Origin: Aedes albopictus
Lineage: Eukaryota; Arthropoda; Insecta; Diptera; Culicidae
Length of the DNA: 64,000 bases
Direction: 5' to 3'
Assembly: GCF_035046485.1 (NCBI RefSeq)
Contig: NC_085136.1
Coordinates: 295,779,080 to 295,843,079, forward strand
A model generated the notes under the pieces. That model had not been told where the DNA came from. It saw nothing but the letters and a program-made list of their open reading frames with translations, and made no database searches. Shown here in pieces: positions 31,801-38,820 of the stretch. The position numbers and the translations under genes were made by a program. The first letter of the stretch is position 1. Each line of letters starts with the position of its first letter.

Positions 31801-33334
31801 ATCGAGATATACGTGTTTGCATTTTTCAGACACAACGCGCCACCTAGCGGATAAATCCCACACCAAATACTTTACTTTCATATAGTTCAGAGCTTGCTGA
31901 ATAATATTGCCGAAGACAGCATCATTCTATCTTATCAGGTTTCTGAGATATGAGGGTTTGAACATTTTTGACCCTGGCGCCACCTAGCGGCCGAATCGCG
32001 AACCAAAGTCGCCGTTGCCAGTTAGTTCTTAACCTGCTGAACAAATTCGCCGAAGATACTATACTTCTACCTCATCGGGATCTTGAGATATACGTTGCGC
32101 AAAGTATGTGGCCAATTTTGGTACCCCAAGACAATCCGGAATAACTCCGGAACCATGTGGACCAGGCACCCATGTCCCCGGCAACATAAACTAGAAGAGT
32201 TTTTCGGGAAGTTGTGAAAATTTCCTCAAAATCCATTGAAAAACAAAAAAGTTATGACCATTTTTGTGCTTTTCCGAAGGTGAAAAATATACGTTGGCTG
32301 GATGAAGGTTACGGCTAAACAAATCCCATGAAATCCACCTAAAAACCCCTTGAAACGCCTCCGAAATGTTATCAAACGCTCTTCAAGCCTCTAGGAATAC
32401 CCATTAAAGGTTCCTGAACCCACTGAAACTCTGAATACCTCTGAAATGTCTTGTAACGTATGTCATTTGTGTATATATGTCATAATGTACTTTATTAATA
32501 CTGAAATGTTCAGTTACTCTTGTAGCAACAATGCACTTAATGCTCTTTGAAATTTTCAATTGAAGCAAAATCGATGTGAAAATCGCCCGAAATAGCGTCG
32601 TTGCGACGAAGAAAGTGGCAAGAGTGACGAATGAAGTGATGCGCTTGGATGTTGTTGTGAGTGTTTCCGTTCTGGGCATTCCTGCAATGTTGAAGGAAGG
32701 CCGCATTAGGCGTCATGTTCTAAAGGCATAGTCACAGACAAAGAGACGTAACATTGGCGAAATTTCCATCGACCACGCTTTTTACGATCAACACGTAACA
32801 CCTACAACAATTTTCGTGAAAATCCATCGCCCAGTTCACAGTACCATCACCTGGTGAAAATGTTTCACGACACACTGCGTTGTACAATATCGTCAACAGA
32901 AAGCGCTAGTGTGAACATCAAACGTAAAGAAAAACGATGCGCACGCCTCTGGTTGTGAAAGCCATAACTATGAAGATTAAAATGATCGTTAAAAGCGTAG
33001 TCAATGGAAATTTCGCAAGTGTAACGTCTGTTTATCTGTAAAATTTATGATACTCTCTAGACCCTGGGTTTCTCACAGGCATCTTGTTAGAAATACTACT
33101 CTTCCAAATACACAATCTTTGAATTCATTACCATAGTTTGTTTATGCGATTAGTGCTGATGATTAACATGGCTGGTGTTCTGATCCTTTCGTTGCAGAGA
33201 TTTCCTATTCCGCCTACGGAGCTTATCCATCGTACTCGGCCTCACCGTACAACGCTTACAGCAAAGATTGGGCCACCAACCGGGCCTACAGTGCGTACAG
33301 CTTCCTGGATGCCATCGACAATCACAAAATCTAA
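10527..33334 (+). CDS. Osiris-family (DUF1676) secreted/membrane protein, three coding exons
   Basis: Joined exons 10527-10872, 22039-22410 and 33198-33334 give 284 codons plus stop. Residues 1-26 form a signal peptide (AAAAVVILLLAGVVALSQA). C52 and C61 make the two-cysteine region typical of Osiris proteins. Residues 165-169 (KKKKR) precede a hydrophobic segment at about 172-213 (MILPLALMLKLVHMKLLLK and onward), the hallmark of the DUF1676 core. The C-terminus has repeated tyrosines (YSAYGAY, YSAYSF). Family members act in insect cuticle-secreting cells, probably in endosomal or apical membranes; that is family knowledge. The Met at 10527 is chosen because it starts the signal peptide. Length fits the family (about 220-300). 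Introns of 11.2 and 10.8 kb are full of transposons. The exact Osiris number cannot be given from memory. Confidence 0.9.
10873..11569. other. Start of Osiris intron 1, unassigned
   Basis: AT-rich intronic sequence from the exon 1 donor. Small open frames at 10954-11160 and 11157-11480 have no recognisable domain. No repeat structure was identified. Confidence 0.5.
11570..11660. mobile_element. Short foldback, 33-bp arms
   Basis: Left arm 11570-11602 (ATAAGATGATAAAGTGGAGG at its start) and right arm 11628-11660 are complementary with four mismatches; the loop is about 25 bp. Probably a minimal MITE; no target duplication was resolved. Confidence 0.6.
11690..12420. repeat. Diverged repeat with recurring ACTGAACCGATT box
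   Basis: The phrase ACTGAACCGATT followed by a few bases and ATGAAAATTT recurs at about 11709, 12063 and 12241, separated by AT-rich sequence, suggesting degenerate tandem or modular units. No coding frame or inverted ends. The family is not recognised. Confidence 0.5.
13049..13255. mobile_element. 207-bp foldback inside hAT copy A
   Basis: Copies B and C read GGTTCGATACGAG uninterrupted; here TTC is duplicated around the insert. The insert folds on itself: the AACGAGTAACTTTCACGCAG arm is matched near 13230, and GCGGATCAACAC is matched by GTGCTGATCCG around a central AT-rich loop at about 13148. Arms are about 85 bp. Confidence 0.8.
13494..13674. mobile_element. MITE with TGTCGAATTCG ends inside hAT copy A
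   Basis: Ends TGTCGAATTCGTTTTTGA and its complement, followed inward by an AACCTGGGTTGGAACTGGAT box and its complement. TAA lies to the left and TTA to the right. The core is shared with the element at 16362-16531 in the opposite orientation. Compared with copies B and C, 9 bp of host sequence (GTGTTACAC) are missing at this site. Confidence 0.8.
13719..14198. mobile_element. 480-bp TA-target element inside hAT copy A
   Basis: GGGTTTTTTGCCC at the left and the complement of GGGTTTCGAACTAC at the right, flanked by TA on both sides. Copy C at the same position reads GGAG TA TCC with no insert. TA target choice fits Tc1/mariner-type mobilisation. No transposase frame. Confidence 0.75.
14261..15422. 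mobile_element. 1.16-kb TA-target element inside hAT copy A
   Basis: Left end GGGTATCGGGATG, right end TACATATACCC, with TA on each side; copy C reads CGCTTGG TA ATTG uninterrupted. It carries a further insertion at 15162-15327. Internal frames are short and unrecognised. Terminal identity is only about 6-8 bp, so it is old or atypical. Confidence 0.65.
15162..15327. mobile_element. 166-bp MITE with perfect 8-bp TSD
   Basis: Ends CATTAGCGGAGCCAGC and the exact complement GCTGGCTCCGCTAATG, bounded by GTCGACAT at 15154-15161 and 15328-15335. Subterminal purine/pyrimidine tracts (CTTACTCACTCTCC and complement) extend the inverted repeat. An 8-bp target duplication suggests a hAT-type source. 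It is the innermost layer of this nest. Confidence 0.85.
15642..15838. mobile_element. 197-bp MITE with GAATTAAT TSD
   Basis: Inverted ends AATAGAGTTAATAAACTATA plus about 18 more bases (two mismatches). GAATTAAT occurs at 15634-15641 and 15839-15846, an exact 8-bp duplication. Non-coding. Confidence 0.85.
15869..16032. mobile_element. PIF/Harbinger-like MITE with TAA TSD
   Basis: A 164-bp element with ends GGGGCTGTTCATAAACCACG and the complement (one mismatch), flanked by TAA. Inner boxes GACCCCCCCTCCC and TTTGTCCATACAAAA resemble those at 7937-8091 and the GGGGTCATGCA elements. TAA/TTA target choice supports the Harbinger link. Confidence 0.82.
16301..17168. mobile_element. Long-inverted-repeat element built of palindromic TTTACATGA units
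   Basis: Ends CACAGATAAAAATAATGAGA and the exact complement, flanked by TATG. Two arms (16301-16733 and 16893-17168) are inverted copies with a loop of about 160 bp. Each arm holds several copies of the small palindrome TTTACATGATATATCATGTA. The left arm carries an extra MITE at 16362-16531; the right arm shows the clean empty site (AACACTAAGTTTACA near 17103-17116). No coding capacity. Confidence 0.85.
16362..16531. mobile_element. 170-bp MITE with TTA TSD, related to 13494-13674
   Basis: Ends TGCCGTTTTTCTTT and the complement, flanked by TTA. The core (AACCTGGGTTGGAACTGGAT, TGTGTAAACAAACAACGTCA) matches the element at 13494-13674, but the outer ~15 bp differ. The empty allele is preserved in the other arm of the host element. 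Confidence 0.85.
17440..17572. mobile_element. Small GC-rich MITE
   Basis: CTTCAACCTTCCAGGACGCG at the left is matched in inverted form by GCGCGCTGAAGGGTTAAAG at the right. The interior has CAGCGCTCGCGCTG, itself palindromic. Target duplication not resolved. Confidence 0.5.
17754..18673. mobile_element. 920-bp TA-target element with ~290-bp inverted ends
   Basis: The left end starts CAGGGGATACTCAAAATAAC and the right end finishes with its complement CCCCTG, flanked by TA on both sides. The arms (17754-18045 and 18385-18673) are near-identical inverted copies. The AT-rich centre has no transposase frame. TA duplication fits Tc1/mariner-type mobilisation. Confidence 0.85.
18690..18835 (+). mobile_element. 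Possible degraded tRNA-like SINE head
   Basis: GTGGTGTAGGTGCTAAGACG followed 30 bp on by AGAGTTCAATTCCC resembles pol III A and B boxes at the usual spacing. The remainder is not recognised and no duplication is visible, so this is tentative. It is not proposed as a functional tRNA gene. Confidence 0.35.
19130..19260. repeat. Half-site related to the 51404-51577 hairpin
   Basis: ACGCGACATGAGACAATACA, then TAACACTTATCGTTCTTACA and ATCGTCAAGA, closely match one arm of the hairpin at 51404-51577. The second arm is absent here. Confidence 0.6.
19505..19681. mobile_element. MITE with ACGAGTGCACCG ends
   Basis: The inverted ends ACGAGTGCACCGATGAACTG (left) and complement (right) extend into ATTCATCGCGGTCCGAGA. 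TA lies at both borders. The inner boxes (ATTCATCGCGG, CTAGAGC, CCAATCAG) are shared with the element at 29462-29857, so the two are relatives. Confidence 0.72.
19850..20420. repeat. Degenerate CCTGAAACGCC short-period array
   Basis: Loose units of the form CCTGAAACGCCCCTGAAA, about 15-25 bp apart. The same family appears at 26580-27255, 32320-32460 and 35290-35740. No fixed period or coding role. Confidence 0.65.
20519..20747. mobile_element. 229-bp MITE, ATTGGTTTG ends
   Basis: Left ATTGGTTTGTTTGAAATAAA and right complement ATTGGTTTGAATGACATAAG, both continuing into AGGTAAAAGTACTGA, about 35 bp in all. Target duplication unclear. Confidence 0.7.
20748..22038. other. End of intron 1, mostly unassigned
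   Basis: AT-rich sequence with one short inverted repeat at about 21212-21282 (GTGTGCAGCATAGTTGT and complement). A TCAGTAGGTCGGCTCCAGA phrase near 21809 also occurs near 17574. Nothing else was supported. The acceptor TATTGCAG ends at 22038. Confidence 0.5.
22039..22410 (+). CDS. Osiris exon 2 (DUF1676 hydrophobic core)
   Basis: The acceptor is TTGCAG|CGCAC and the donor CACCGG|GTGAGT at 22411. It encodes residues 116-239 plus one base, including the KKKKR cluster and the leucine-rich segment. Codons use C/G at third positions strongly (CTGCTGCTC, GCCGGC), unlike the AT-rich introns on either side, which supports real coding sequence. Confidence 0.9.
22525..25440 (-). pseudogene. RTE-clade non-LTR retrotransposon, antisense in intron 2
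   Basis: Minus-strand order: endonuclease start at about 25330-24966 (GIVALQEVCWTVSM, GWWPIDEIMCRLRIKGRF, VHSPHSGSTDDD); endonuclease end at 24554-24988 (IGDLNAQVG, SQIDHVLIDGRHFS, DSDHYLVMVKL); RT at 23551-24183 (AAGKDGIAAELIKMG, FRAITILNAAYKVLSQII); RT palm at 23183-23581 (RRGLRQGDGLSCLLFNIALE, VGFTDDMDI with the catalytic DD); and the C-terminal tail at 22668-22943 (WAGHVARVPVNNPTKLVLAT). The motifs match RTE elements such as mosquito JAM1-like ones. Frameshifts and stops split the ORF into at least five pieces, so it is dead. The 3' end lies only about 115 bp from the exon 2 donor. Confidence 0.88.
25487..25655. mobile_element. PIF/Harbinger-like MITE, copy 2, TTA TSD
   Basis: Ends GGGGTCATGCACAAACTACG and imperfect complement TTTGTGTATCACGCC, flanked by TTA on both sides; 169 bp. 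It is the sibling of 3704-3868, with the same internal G-run, CCCATACAAAAA and GTTGAAAAAGGT boxes. Confidence 0.82.
25659..26580. other. Possible RTE 5' leader and unassigned intron
   Basis: 25659-25870 probably continues the RTE element upstream of the inserted MITE (inference from contiguity only). 25870-26580 shows no repeat, coding frame or inverted ends that could be named. Confidence 0.35.
26580..27255. repeat. Degenerate CATTTCAGG / CCTGAAACG array
   Basis: Loose short-period repeats, GGGGATTTCAGG-like up to about 26960 and the reverse-complement form CCTGAAACGCC from about 26985. The same family resumes at 32320, just past the foldback element, so the foldback inserted into this array. 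Confidence 0.65.
29462..29857. mobile_element. TA-target element with TGGACTTATCCA ends, inside hAT copy B
   Basis: Perfect 12-bp ends TGGACTTATCCA / TGGATAAGTCCA with TA on each side. Copy A reads CTTGTCTATATCGG at this point, the exact empty site. Its interior carries another foldback at 29584-29790. Confidence 0.85.
29584..29790. mobile_element. ~200-bp hairpin nested in 29462-29857
   Basis: Arms of about 95 bp: GAAAAATTTCTACTCAGT and GAGTTGGCCTTACTCAGAAA on the left, complements on the right, with the centre near 29685 (AACCCATTGCCAATGAG). This is the fourth nested layer: intron, foldback, hAT, TA element, hairpin. Confidence 0.78.
32310..33197. other. End of intron 2
   Basis: Resumes the CCTGAAACG array to about 32460, then apparently low-copy AT-rich sequence. 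The acceptor TTTCGTTGCAG ends at 33197. No other feature seen. Confidence 0.5.
33198..33334 (+). CDS. Osiris exon 3 (Tyr-rich C-terminus)
   Basis: The acceptor GTTGCAG|AGATT completes codon 240 (G+AG, Glu) and reads ISYSAYGAYPSYS and onward to DAIDNHKI, stop TAA at 33332-33334. The alternating Tyr/Ser/Ala pattern is typical of Osiris C-termini. Confidence 0.9.
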
Positions 33335-33756
33335 TAATGGCACCCAAAATGGCGTGTCCCAGTTCAAAATAGGAAATCTAGGGGATCATCCAGTGTTCCA
33401 GTACTAACTCAATCAAAACCCTCACTAATGCTGAATTTCCATTCAATTGACTTATTTCTGTGTTCATCTTAACTCTCAATCTGCTCTATCACTTCAGCTA
33501 ACTAACTAAGTCTTTTCCACATAATTTACCCTTTCCTAACTCTTCATCTTGATTTCCGATCTAAATATTTACCTAATCTATCATCCACTTCACTCTACCA
33601 TTATTTTTCATCCTCCCTCTCACCGGTATTGCTAGTCTCAGATCCCACGTAGAAGATTATACTATAAACGCACTTTCGAAAGCGCCGCTTCCATTTTCCT
33701 TCTGGAAATGTAAGTGTTTGCTTGAGGATGACGACGGTAGCTCTAAAGAGCACAAT

Positions 33757-33794
33757 CTATTTATTTATATTTATTTATCGAATTATTTATTTTC
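33757..33794 (+). promoter_or_regulatory. AU-rich element in the Osiris 3' UTR
   Basis: Five ATTTA pentamers in 38 bases, two pairs overlapping (TATTTATTTATATTTATTTA). In animal mRNAs such clusters recruit decay factors. A destabilised message would suit a gene expressed in short moulting pulses; that is inference. Confidence 0.5.
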
Positions 33795-33966
33795 CTTACG
33801 AAATCAAGCGTGGATGGCAAAGGCAAGGAAGCGTAAGCCCATCCTCCCGTTCCCCAAGCAGTGCCCCCACCAACTTAGTTTGTACACTTAATAGCCGAAA
33901 TACAAAGCCGACGCAAAACTCAAGCTCAGCTGTTATCTGTAGGATGGTGAATCTCCTCCATGAGCA

Positions 33967-33972
33967 AATAAA
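33967..33972 (+). terminator. Poly(A) signal of the Osiris gene
   Basis: AATAAA about 630 nt after the stop codon, followed by a GT-containing stretch (GTCGATGTGATAGTCGTGTC). It is the first canonical hexamer after the stop. Confidence 0.6.
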
Positions 33973-33990
33973 ATGACAAGCATGAAAAAT

Positions 33991-34579
33991 AGTCGATGTG
34001 ATAGTCGTGTCTGCTTTTGCACCTGCTGTTGGTTGGTGCCACCACCACCGCCTATGAGAAATCCTTGCGCTTTTCACCTCCTCTGCTATTGCGTTTCGTT
34101 GGCAGGTATTTTCCACTGGATAAAAACGCGTTTTTTAATTTCCATTGCGTCCGGGTGCCTCTGTTCGCTCTCGCCTTGGTTCGTTTATAGGGGCGGAGGG
34201 CACGTGCTTTGAGACCTACGTTTAATGCTAATCCCTTAGCAGGTTCGTGAACGGAGAAAATTGCCGTTATGAATTAGGTCTTGTTGCTGCTGAGGTTGTC
34301 CCTAGTATCAAGGGGTATGAAGCGAGCTTTTCTCTGGATTTGGAATTCACGGAAATGGTATGACAAATAGGATTCATATTTTCTGAAATGGACTAATTTG
34401 AGAAAGTTAAATTCTTGGTTTCCGGTAGCCAATTTGTCATATCATGGAAACAACCAGGCATGCTTTTCTTTCTTTCTCTCTATGTTCTCACTGGAATTCG
34501 GCCTGCCACTCTTCAGTGTAGTATCGTTCGAGTGCCTCTGTCTATAGTTATTAATTGAAGGGTATTCCTTACCATTAAA
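33991..34579. other. Intergenic, unassigned
   Basis: No repeats, inverted ends or convincing coding sequence. Small frames on both strands have no domain. Confidence 0.45.
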
Positions 34580-35110
34580 TAAATTTATTTATTGCCTGGC
34601 AAGCACAATAAATCGCTAGGTCCTGGAATTCGGAAAACATTTCTAAATCGATCGGGAGCCAAACAAGCCGGCCGAATGATAGTGGACAGTACCCAGATTA
34701 CCAGAGAGCTCTACAGGACGACAAGAGCAGAACAGAAGAAACGGCAACACAAAAAGAGTGCCATTGCTGTGGAAAACGTGGATCGGAACGATATGCGATG
34801 GTTTTATGTCAGTGGTATAAGGCACCAACCTGCGTCAGTACATGCCATGTGCAATATCCCAGAAAGAAACTTACTGACTAAATGGAAGGAGCACTTTGAA
34901 GAATTGTTAAAGGGTAGCAATGAAGGTGAGCAGCTGAACTAATCAATTCACCACATTCTTCTAAAGATTTGGCAGGGGGAAAGATTATTCATCAGCTGCT
35001 TGGATGTCCTCATATCTACAAGAAAGGGCACAGACTAGTGTGCCAATTTTAGAGATATCACCCTTCTGAATTCGGCGTACAAGATAAGATACTGTCATGT
35101 GTCAGAACAT
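34580..35110 (+). pseudogene. Non-LTR retrotransposon fragment (endonuclease-RT linker)
   Basis: The frame at 34592-34942 reads ELYRTTRAEQKKRQHKKSAI, then NDMRWFYVSGIR and LTKWKEHFEELLKG, the basic linker before RT in several LINE clades. A shifted frame downstream has CANFRDITLLNSAYKI, RT motif 2a. Frameshifts and truncation on both sides. The clade is not resolved. Confidence 0.7.
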
Positions 35111-35289
35111 AGTGTTTCGGCGAAACTAATTAGGCCGATATGTGCAACGCTTAATGGTTAATTTACTGCTTAGCATCCTATTCGAAAACAACGCGATTTC
35201 GGCACCGATAGTGAAGGAACCGATACCCTATTGGTATGAGAAAATAAGCGACATTTGTAGGTGTTTTACAGTGTGTTTTATATGTTTCC

Positions 35290-35740
35290 ATGCTCGTTTC
35301 AGAAGGGTACCAGATCTGTTTCAAGGGGTTCAAAGCATTTCCAGTTACTTTTAAGTGGCTGCAGGGACATTTCAGAGCAACTCAGAAGGATTCAGCTGAA
35401 GGCCGCATCTGTAAACCCCATATGACTTTTTGAAACGTCTATGAGCCCCCGAGACCCCTTGAAAATCTTTGAGTTGTCCTGAAATGCTCCGGATTACCCC
35501 TGTAACCCCCTGAGGACCCCTTGAAATTTACTGAAATACCTATCGAAACCCAGCAAAGCCCCCTCAATCTCCCTTAAAACCCTTTGATACACCCCTGAAA
35601 AGCCCCAACAACGCTATTAGACCCAATTAGACTGCTAAAACATCAGTTAAACGCCCCAGAGAAGTCTTGTAACGCGCTTGAAAGTCATTGAAACCTTCTG
35701 AATACGTCTCAAATGTACCAAACCTGCAAAACGGTCCATT
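35290..35740. repeat. Degenerate CCCTGAAACG array
   Basis: The same loose short-period family as at 19850 and 26580: GGGGTTTCAG-like units to about 35395, then CCCCTTGAAA-like units. Confidence 0.6.
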
Positions 35741-35758
35741 TGGACCCCAGGCATCTTT

Positions 35759-36194
35759 TTTTTTTATTCTTAATCACTTAACCTAATTTACACTCCACTG
35801 TCCACTGGGGCACTACGTGAGCAATTTCAATTGACAGCTGCACTTACATTTTGTACAGCGCCTAGATTCTATTCTACTTTATCGAACAGGTTGCCTTTCT
35901 GCTGCTTTCACTTTCTTCTACTTTATACCTAGTAGAATGATGAGCACAAGGATGATGATGGATGGCCGTTGTTCCTTTCCAGTCCGATTGGGGGTCCATT
36001 ATGAGTAGCAGTTCGCTGATGTCCAGGTATCCGGGTCCGTTTGAGCCATGGGGCTCAGAAGAGGGTCAGTGTCAGTTGCTGTCGGGGGAAAAGCAACTGA
36101 CGAAAAATTGCAAGTGCCGGGGCTGGGAATCAAACCCATGACCATCCGCATATGAAGCGAACGTGTGACCAACTACGCCACGGGCCCCGGCCTC
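35759..36194 (-). mobile_element. tRNA-derived SINE, 436 bp, 12-bp TSD
   Basis: CCAGGCATCTTT occurs at 35747-35758 and 36195-36206. Read on the minus strand, the 5' end is GGGGCCCGTGGCGTAGTTGG (A box) with GGTTTGATTCCC (B box) about 40 bp on, followed by a tRNA-unrelated body and a 3' T/A-rich tail. The size and tRNA head resemble the Aedes Feilai family, an inference from memory of the family only. Confidence 0.85.
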
Positions 36195-36770
36195 CCAGGC
36201 ATCTTTGGAGTAATGACAAACAAGTTTGGTAAAACATATTGACTTTATTTTTGCAATACCTTCAAACTAGACCTAGTTCTATTATTTAAGCAAAACAAAA
36301 AGTTAATTTCATGGCATACTTTGATTTTCATTCCATGTCAAAGTTGAACCGGGCGATTTTGTATACCTGGGGTCCATTTGGACCCCAAATTAAATTCTCT
36401 ATATCTTTGTATTCTGTTGTTTTAGAATATTCATGTCTTCGTCAAATTTATTCGGTAGGTCAAGCGCCATCCGGCGGTGAATTGGTTAATTCAAAATTTC
36501 CCCACTAGATGGCGCTATTTGGAATTAACAATTTAGTAATATAATGTCTTAGAACGAAATTATCGGAAGATCCAGAGCTTGTAGACGCGTCACGTCTTCG
36601 GGAAAGATGCTCAGTAAGTCAGTGTTTACAGATAATGGATCGATTGATTTGAAATTCCACCACTAGGTGGTGCTAGTGTGCATGTACATTTTGTATGTCA
36701 TAATATGTCACTGGATCCTTATCACTTAGAAAGATGACGTCTTCGAGAAAGTTGCTGTGTTGGTCAAGTA

Positions 36771-36984
36771 AAAAAAAGACGCAGACACCGTCTTCAGCCA
36801 AAGGCTGCACAGACTGAAATGAAACTTAACACTAGACAAGGACACACAGAGCATGCACCAGTGGATACGGAGAAGAAACTATTCTCACGAAAAGTTTCAT
36901 CGCCCGGAGCGGGAATCGAACCCTCACCCAATAGCGCGGTGCGATTAGAAGCTTGGTGACTCTAACCGCACGGCTACGAGGCTC
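36771..36984 (-). mobile_element. tRNA-derived SINE, 214 bp
   Basis: Minus strand 5' end GGAGCCTCGTAGCCGTGCGG (A box region) with GGTTCGATTCCC (B box), then a short body ending in a T-run. CAAGTA flanks both sides (36765-36770 and 36985-36990). Neighbouring modules give the expected empty sequence GTCAAGTACTTCCAGATG. Confidence 0.78.
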
Positions 36985-37871
36985 CAAGTACTTCCAGATG
37001 ATGGGCCGTTTGATTTGAAACTCCACACATAGGTGGCGCTTGTGAGCACTCTAAATGTACATCTCTTATATCTCCATATCCTGATCATATAAAAATGTGT
37101 TCGGCAAAGTTGTTTCATATGTGAAGAACTTACAGATGATGCAAAATTTGTATCGGAAATCCACACATAGGTGGCGCTACTGAGTATGCCAATTTTATAC
37201 TTCAAATATCCCAGGATCCTAATAACTCTCTTATCGTCTCTACTATCTTTAGCAAAGATGTTTGGTAGGTCAAGAATTTACAGATAATGTATCGCTTGAA
37301 TCGAACATCTGTCACTAGATAACGCTAATGAGCATACACATTTTGAATCATTTATACACCAGAATTCCGATTATTTAGAAAAAAATAAGATTCTGCAAAT
37401 AAGTTGCAAGAACTTATAAATGATGAGTCGTTTTACTCTGAATTTTGCTCATAGGTGGCGTCAGTGAGCATGCAATTTGTATCTCATGTAGTACAACATT
37501 CTAATAATGAGAGGAAAACGCACAATTAAAAACATAAAATTGCTCTCATGCAGAGTTTGTGTGCGGATGACTAGACTCCTGCGTGAGAGCAGTGAGAACC
37601 AGCAAGTCATAATCCCAGTGCACAATTTCTGCACGCACTCAAAAAAAGAAAAAAAAAACCACTCAGTGCACACGTAGAGTGTTCACAGGAGACTGTTCCA
37701 ATATTTTGATGAATCAAAAGCATACCAGTGGATCTCAAATAAAGCTAAGATACATCACATCTTAAAATATCAGAGACAAGCAGACATAACACTGACACAA
37801 TTTCTTACCCATATATCTCAGGGTTTTGAATACTTAGAGTATTGGTGTGTTCGGCAATACTGTTACGCTAG

Positions 37872-38449
37872 CAAGGATGGGAAAAAATCATTCATTTATT
37901 TGCGCATCCCTCACTCATAACCACGCACAATCTGATGCGAGTGTGCTTGTCCCCCAGCCAAGCAAAATCTTTCCACATTCATTGCCCTTTCTCTTCAATC
38001 GCCGAGCACCGGGCGACGCAAGTAACGACGGCCGAATGAATCGCAACTGAATCTGTGTGCCGTAGACGAACGAACCAATATTGAACGAATGTTTGCATAC
38101 TGAATCGGGTGCGAGAGCATTCGTTTTGGAACGTTCACTCAGCGTTCAGTGGCAGCATTCAGTACTGGGAATTGAAACAGTGAGCGCGTTTTGATTCAAT
38201 CAGCTGAATGCCACTCGGTAGTTGAGAGAGCGAACGTTCTTTCCGTATACACCGATCCTAGCTGATTCATTTCACACTCTATTTGTTTCTCTCCTGATTC
38301 GCTTCGGTGGCGTCGGTGGCGAGCCGTTCGTGTTGCGTTCGTTCATGGTGCCCCGTGCTCTCACTCAGTATTGGGTTGTTGGCGTTCTTTTGGCTATTTT
38401 GAATCGCCGGCATTCGGGTGAGTGAATGATATGAGTTTTCCCATGCTTG
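37872..38449. mobile_element. hAT-like element with TACGCTAG TSD
   Basis: Ends CAAGGATGGGAAAA and complement of CAAGCATGGGAAAA. The exact 8-bp TACGCTAG lies at 37864-37871 and 38450-38457. The interior (578 bp) has mixed composition and repeated GAACGAA/ATTCGTT motifs; no transposase. Confidence 0.85.
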
Positions 38450-38820
38450 TACGCTAGTCAAGGACTAACATTGAATGGACCGTTTGATTCAAAATTCCAC
38501 TAATATGTGGCGTTAGCGAGCCTTTAAATTTTAGTTTTTCAATTTCTCAGGACACTGGTTACTTAGAAAGATAATGTTTGGTAAGTTAAGGGCTTACAGT
38601 ATTTTGTACCAATTAATGCAAAATTTCATCTCAGGCGCTAGTTACAAATTTGCAATAGGTTGCAAATTAAAAGAATTTCTAAAAATATATTCAACAAGAT
38701 GTAACTTTTTTCCCTTCAGACATATTTGAGTCAAGTCTAATGATAATCAAAGACCAATGTATAAGTCATACATTCTCAAAATTTCATTCAATTTAGTTAA
38801 CTTAACCGTAAGATATAGTA

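Larger units (their letters stand above)
27263..32309. mobile_element. ~5-kb foldback element in Osiris intron 2
   Basis: Ends ACCTTCATCCAGCCAACGTA (27263 on) and its complement to 32309, flanked by TA. The left arm holds six ~140-bp modules, each with a CTAGGTGGCGC-type box (about 27590, 27728, 27868, 28008, 28150, 28290); the right arm holds three inverted ones (about 31697, 31840, 31980). Inside lies a short-period TCCAGGAATTCC array that switches strand near 30415. The left arm has one extra ~280-bp pair of modules. A hAT element (29048-29902) sits in the left half. The design resembles Drosophila FB elements, by analogy only. No transposase frame. Confidence 0.82.
33335..33990 (+). other. 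Osiris 3' UTR
   Basis: Pyrimidine-rich AT sequence from the stop to just past the AATAAA at 33967. Contains an AU-rich element at 33757-33794. The cleavage site is not defined. Confidence 0.6.

Noticed and set aside
35759..36984. tRNA genes suggested by A and B boxes
   Set aside because: Both sites are SINE heads with TSDs and tRNA-unrelated bodies; no cloverleaf with an intact acceptor stem was seen.
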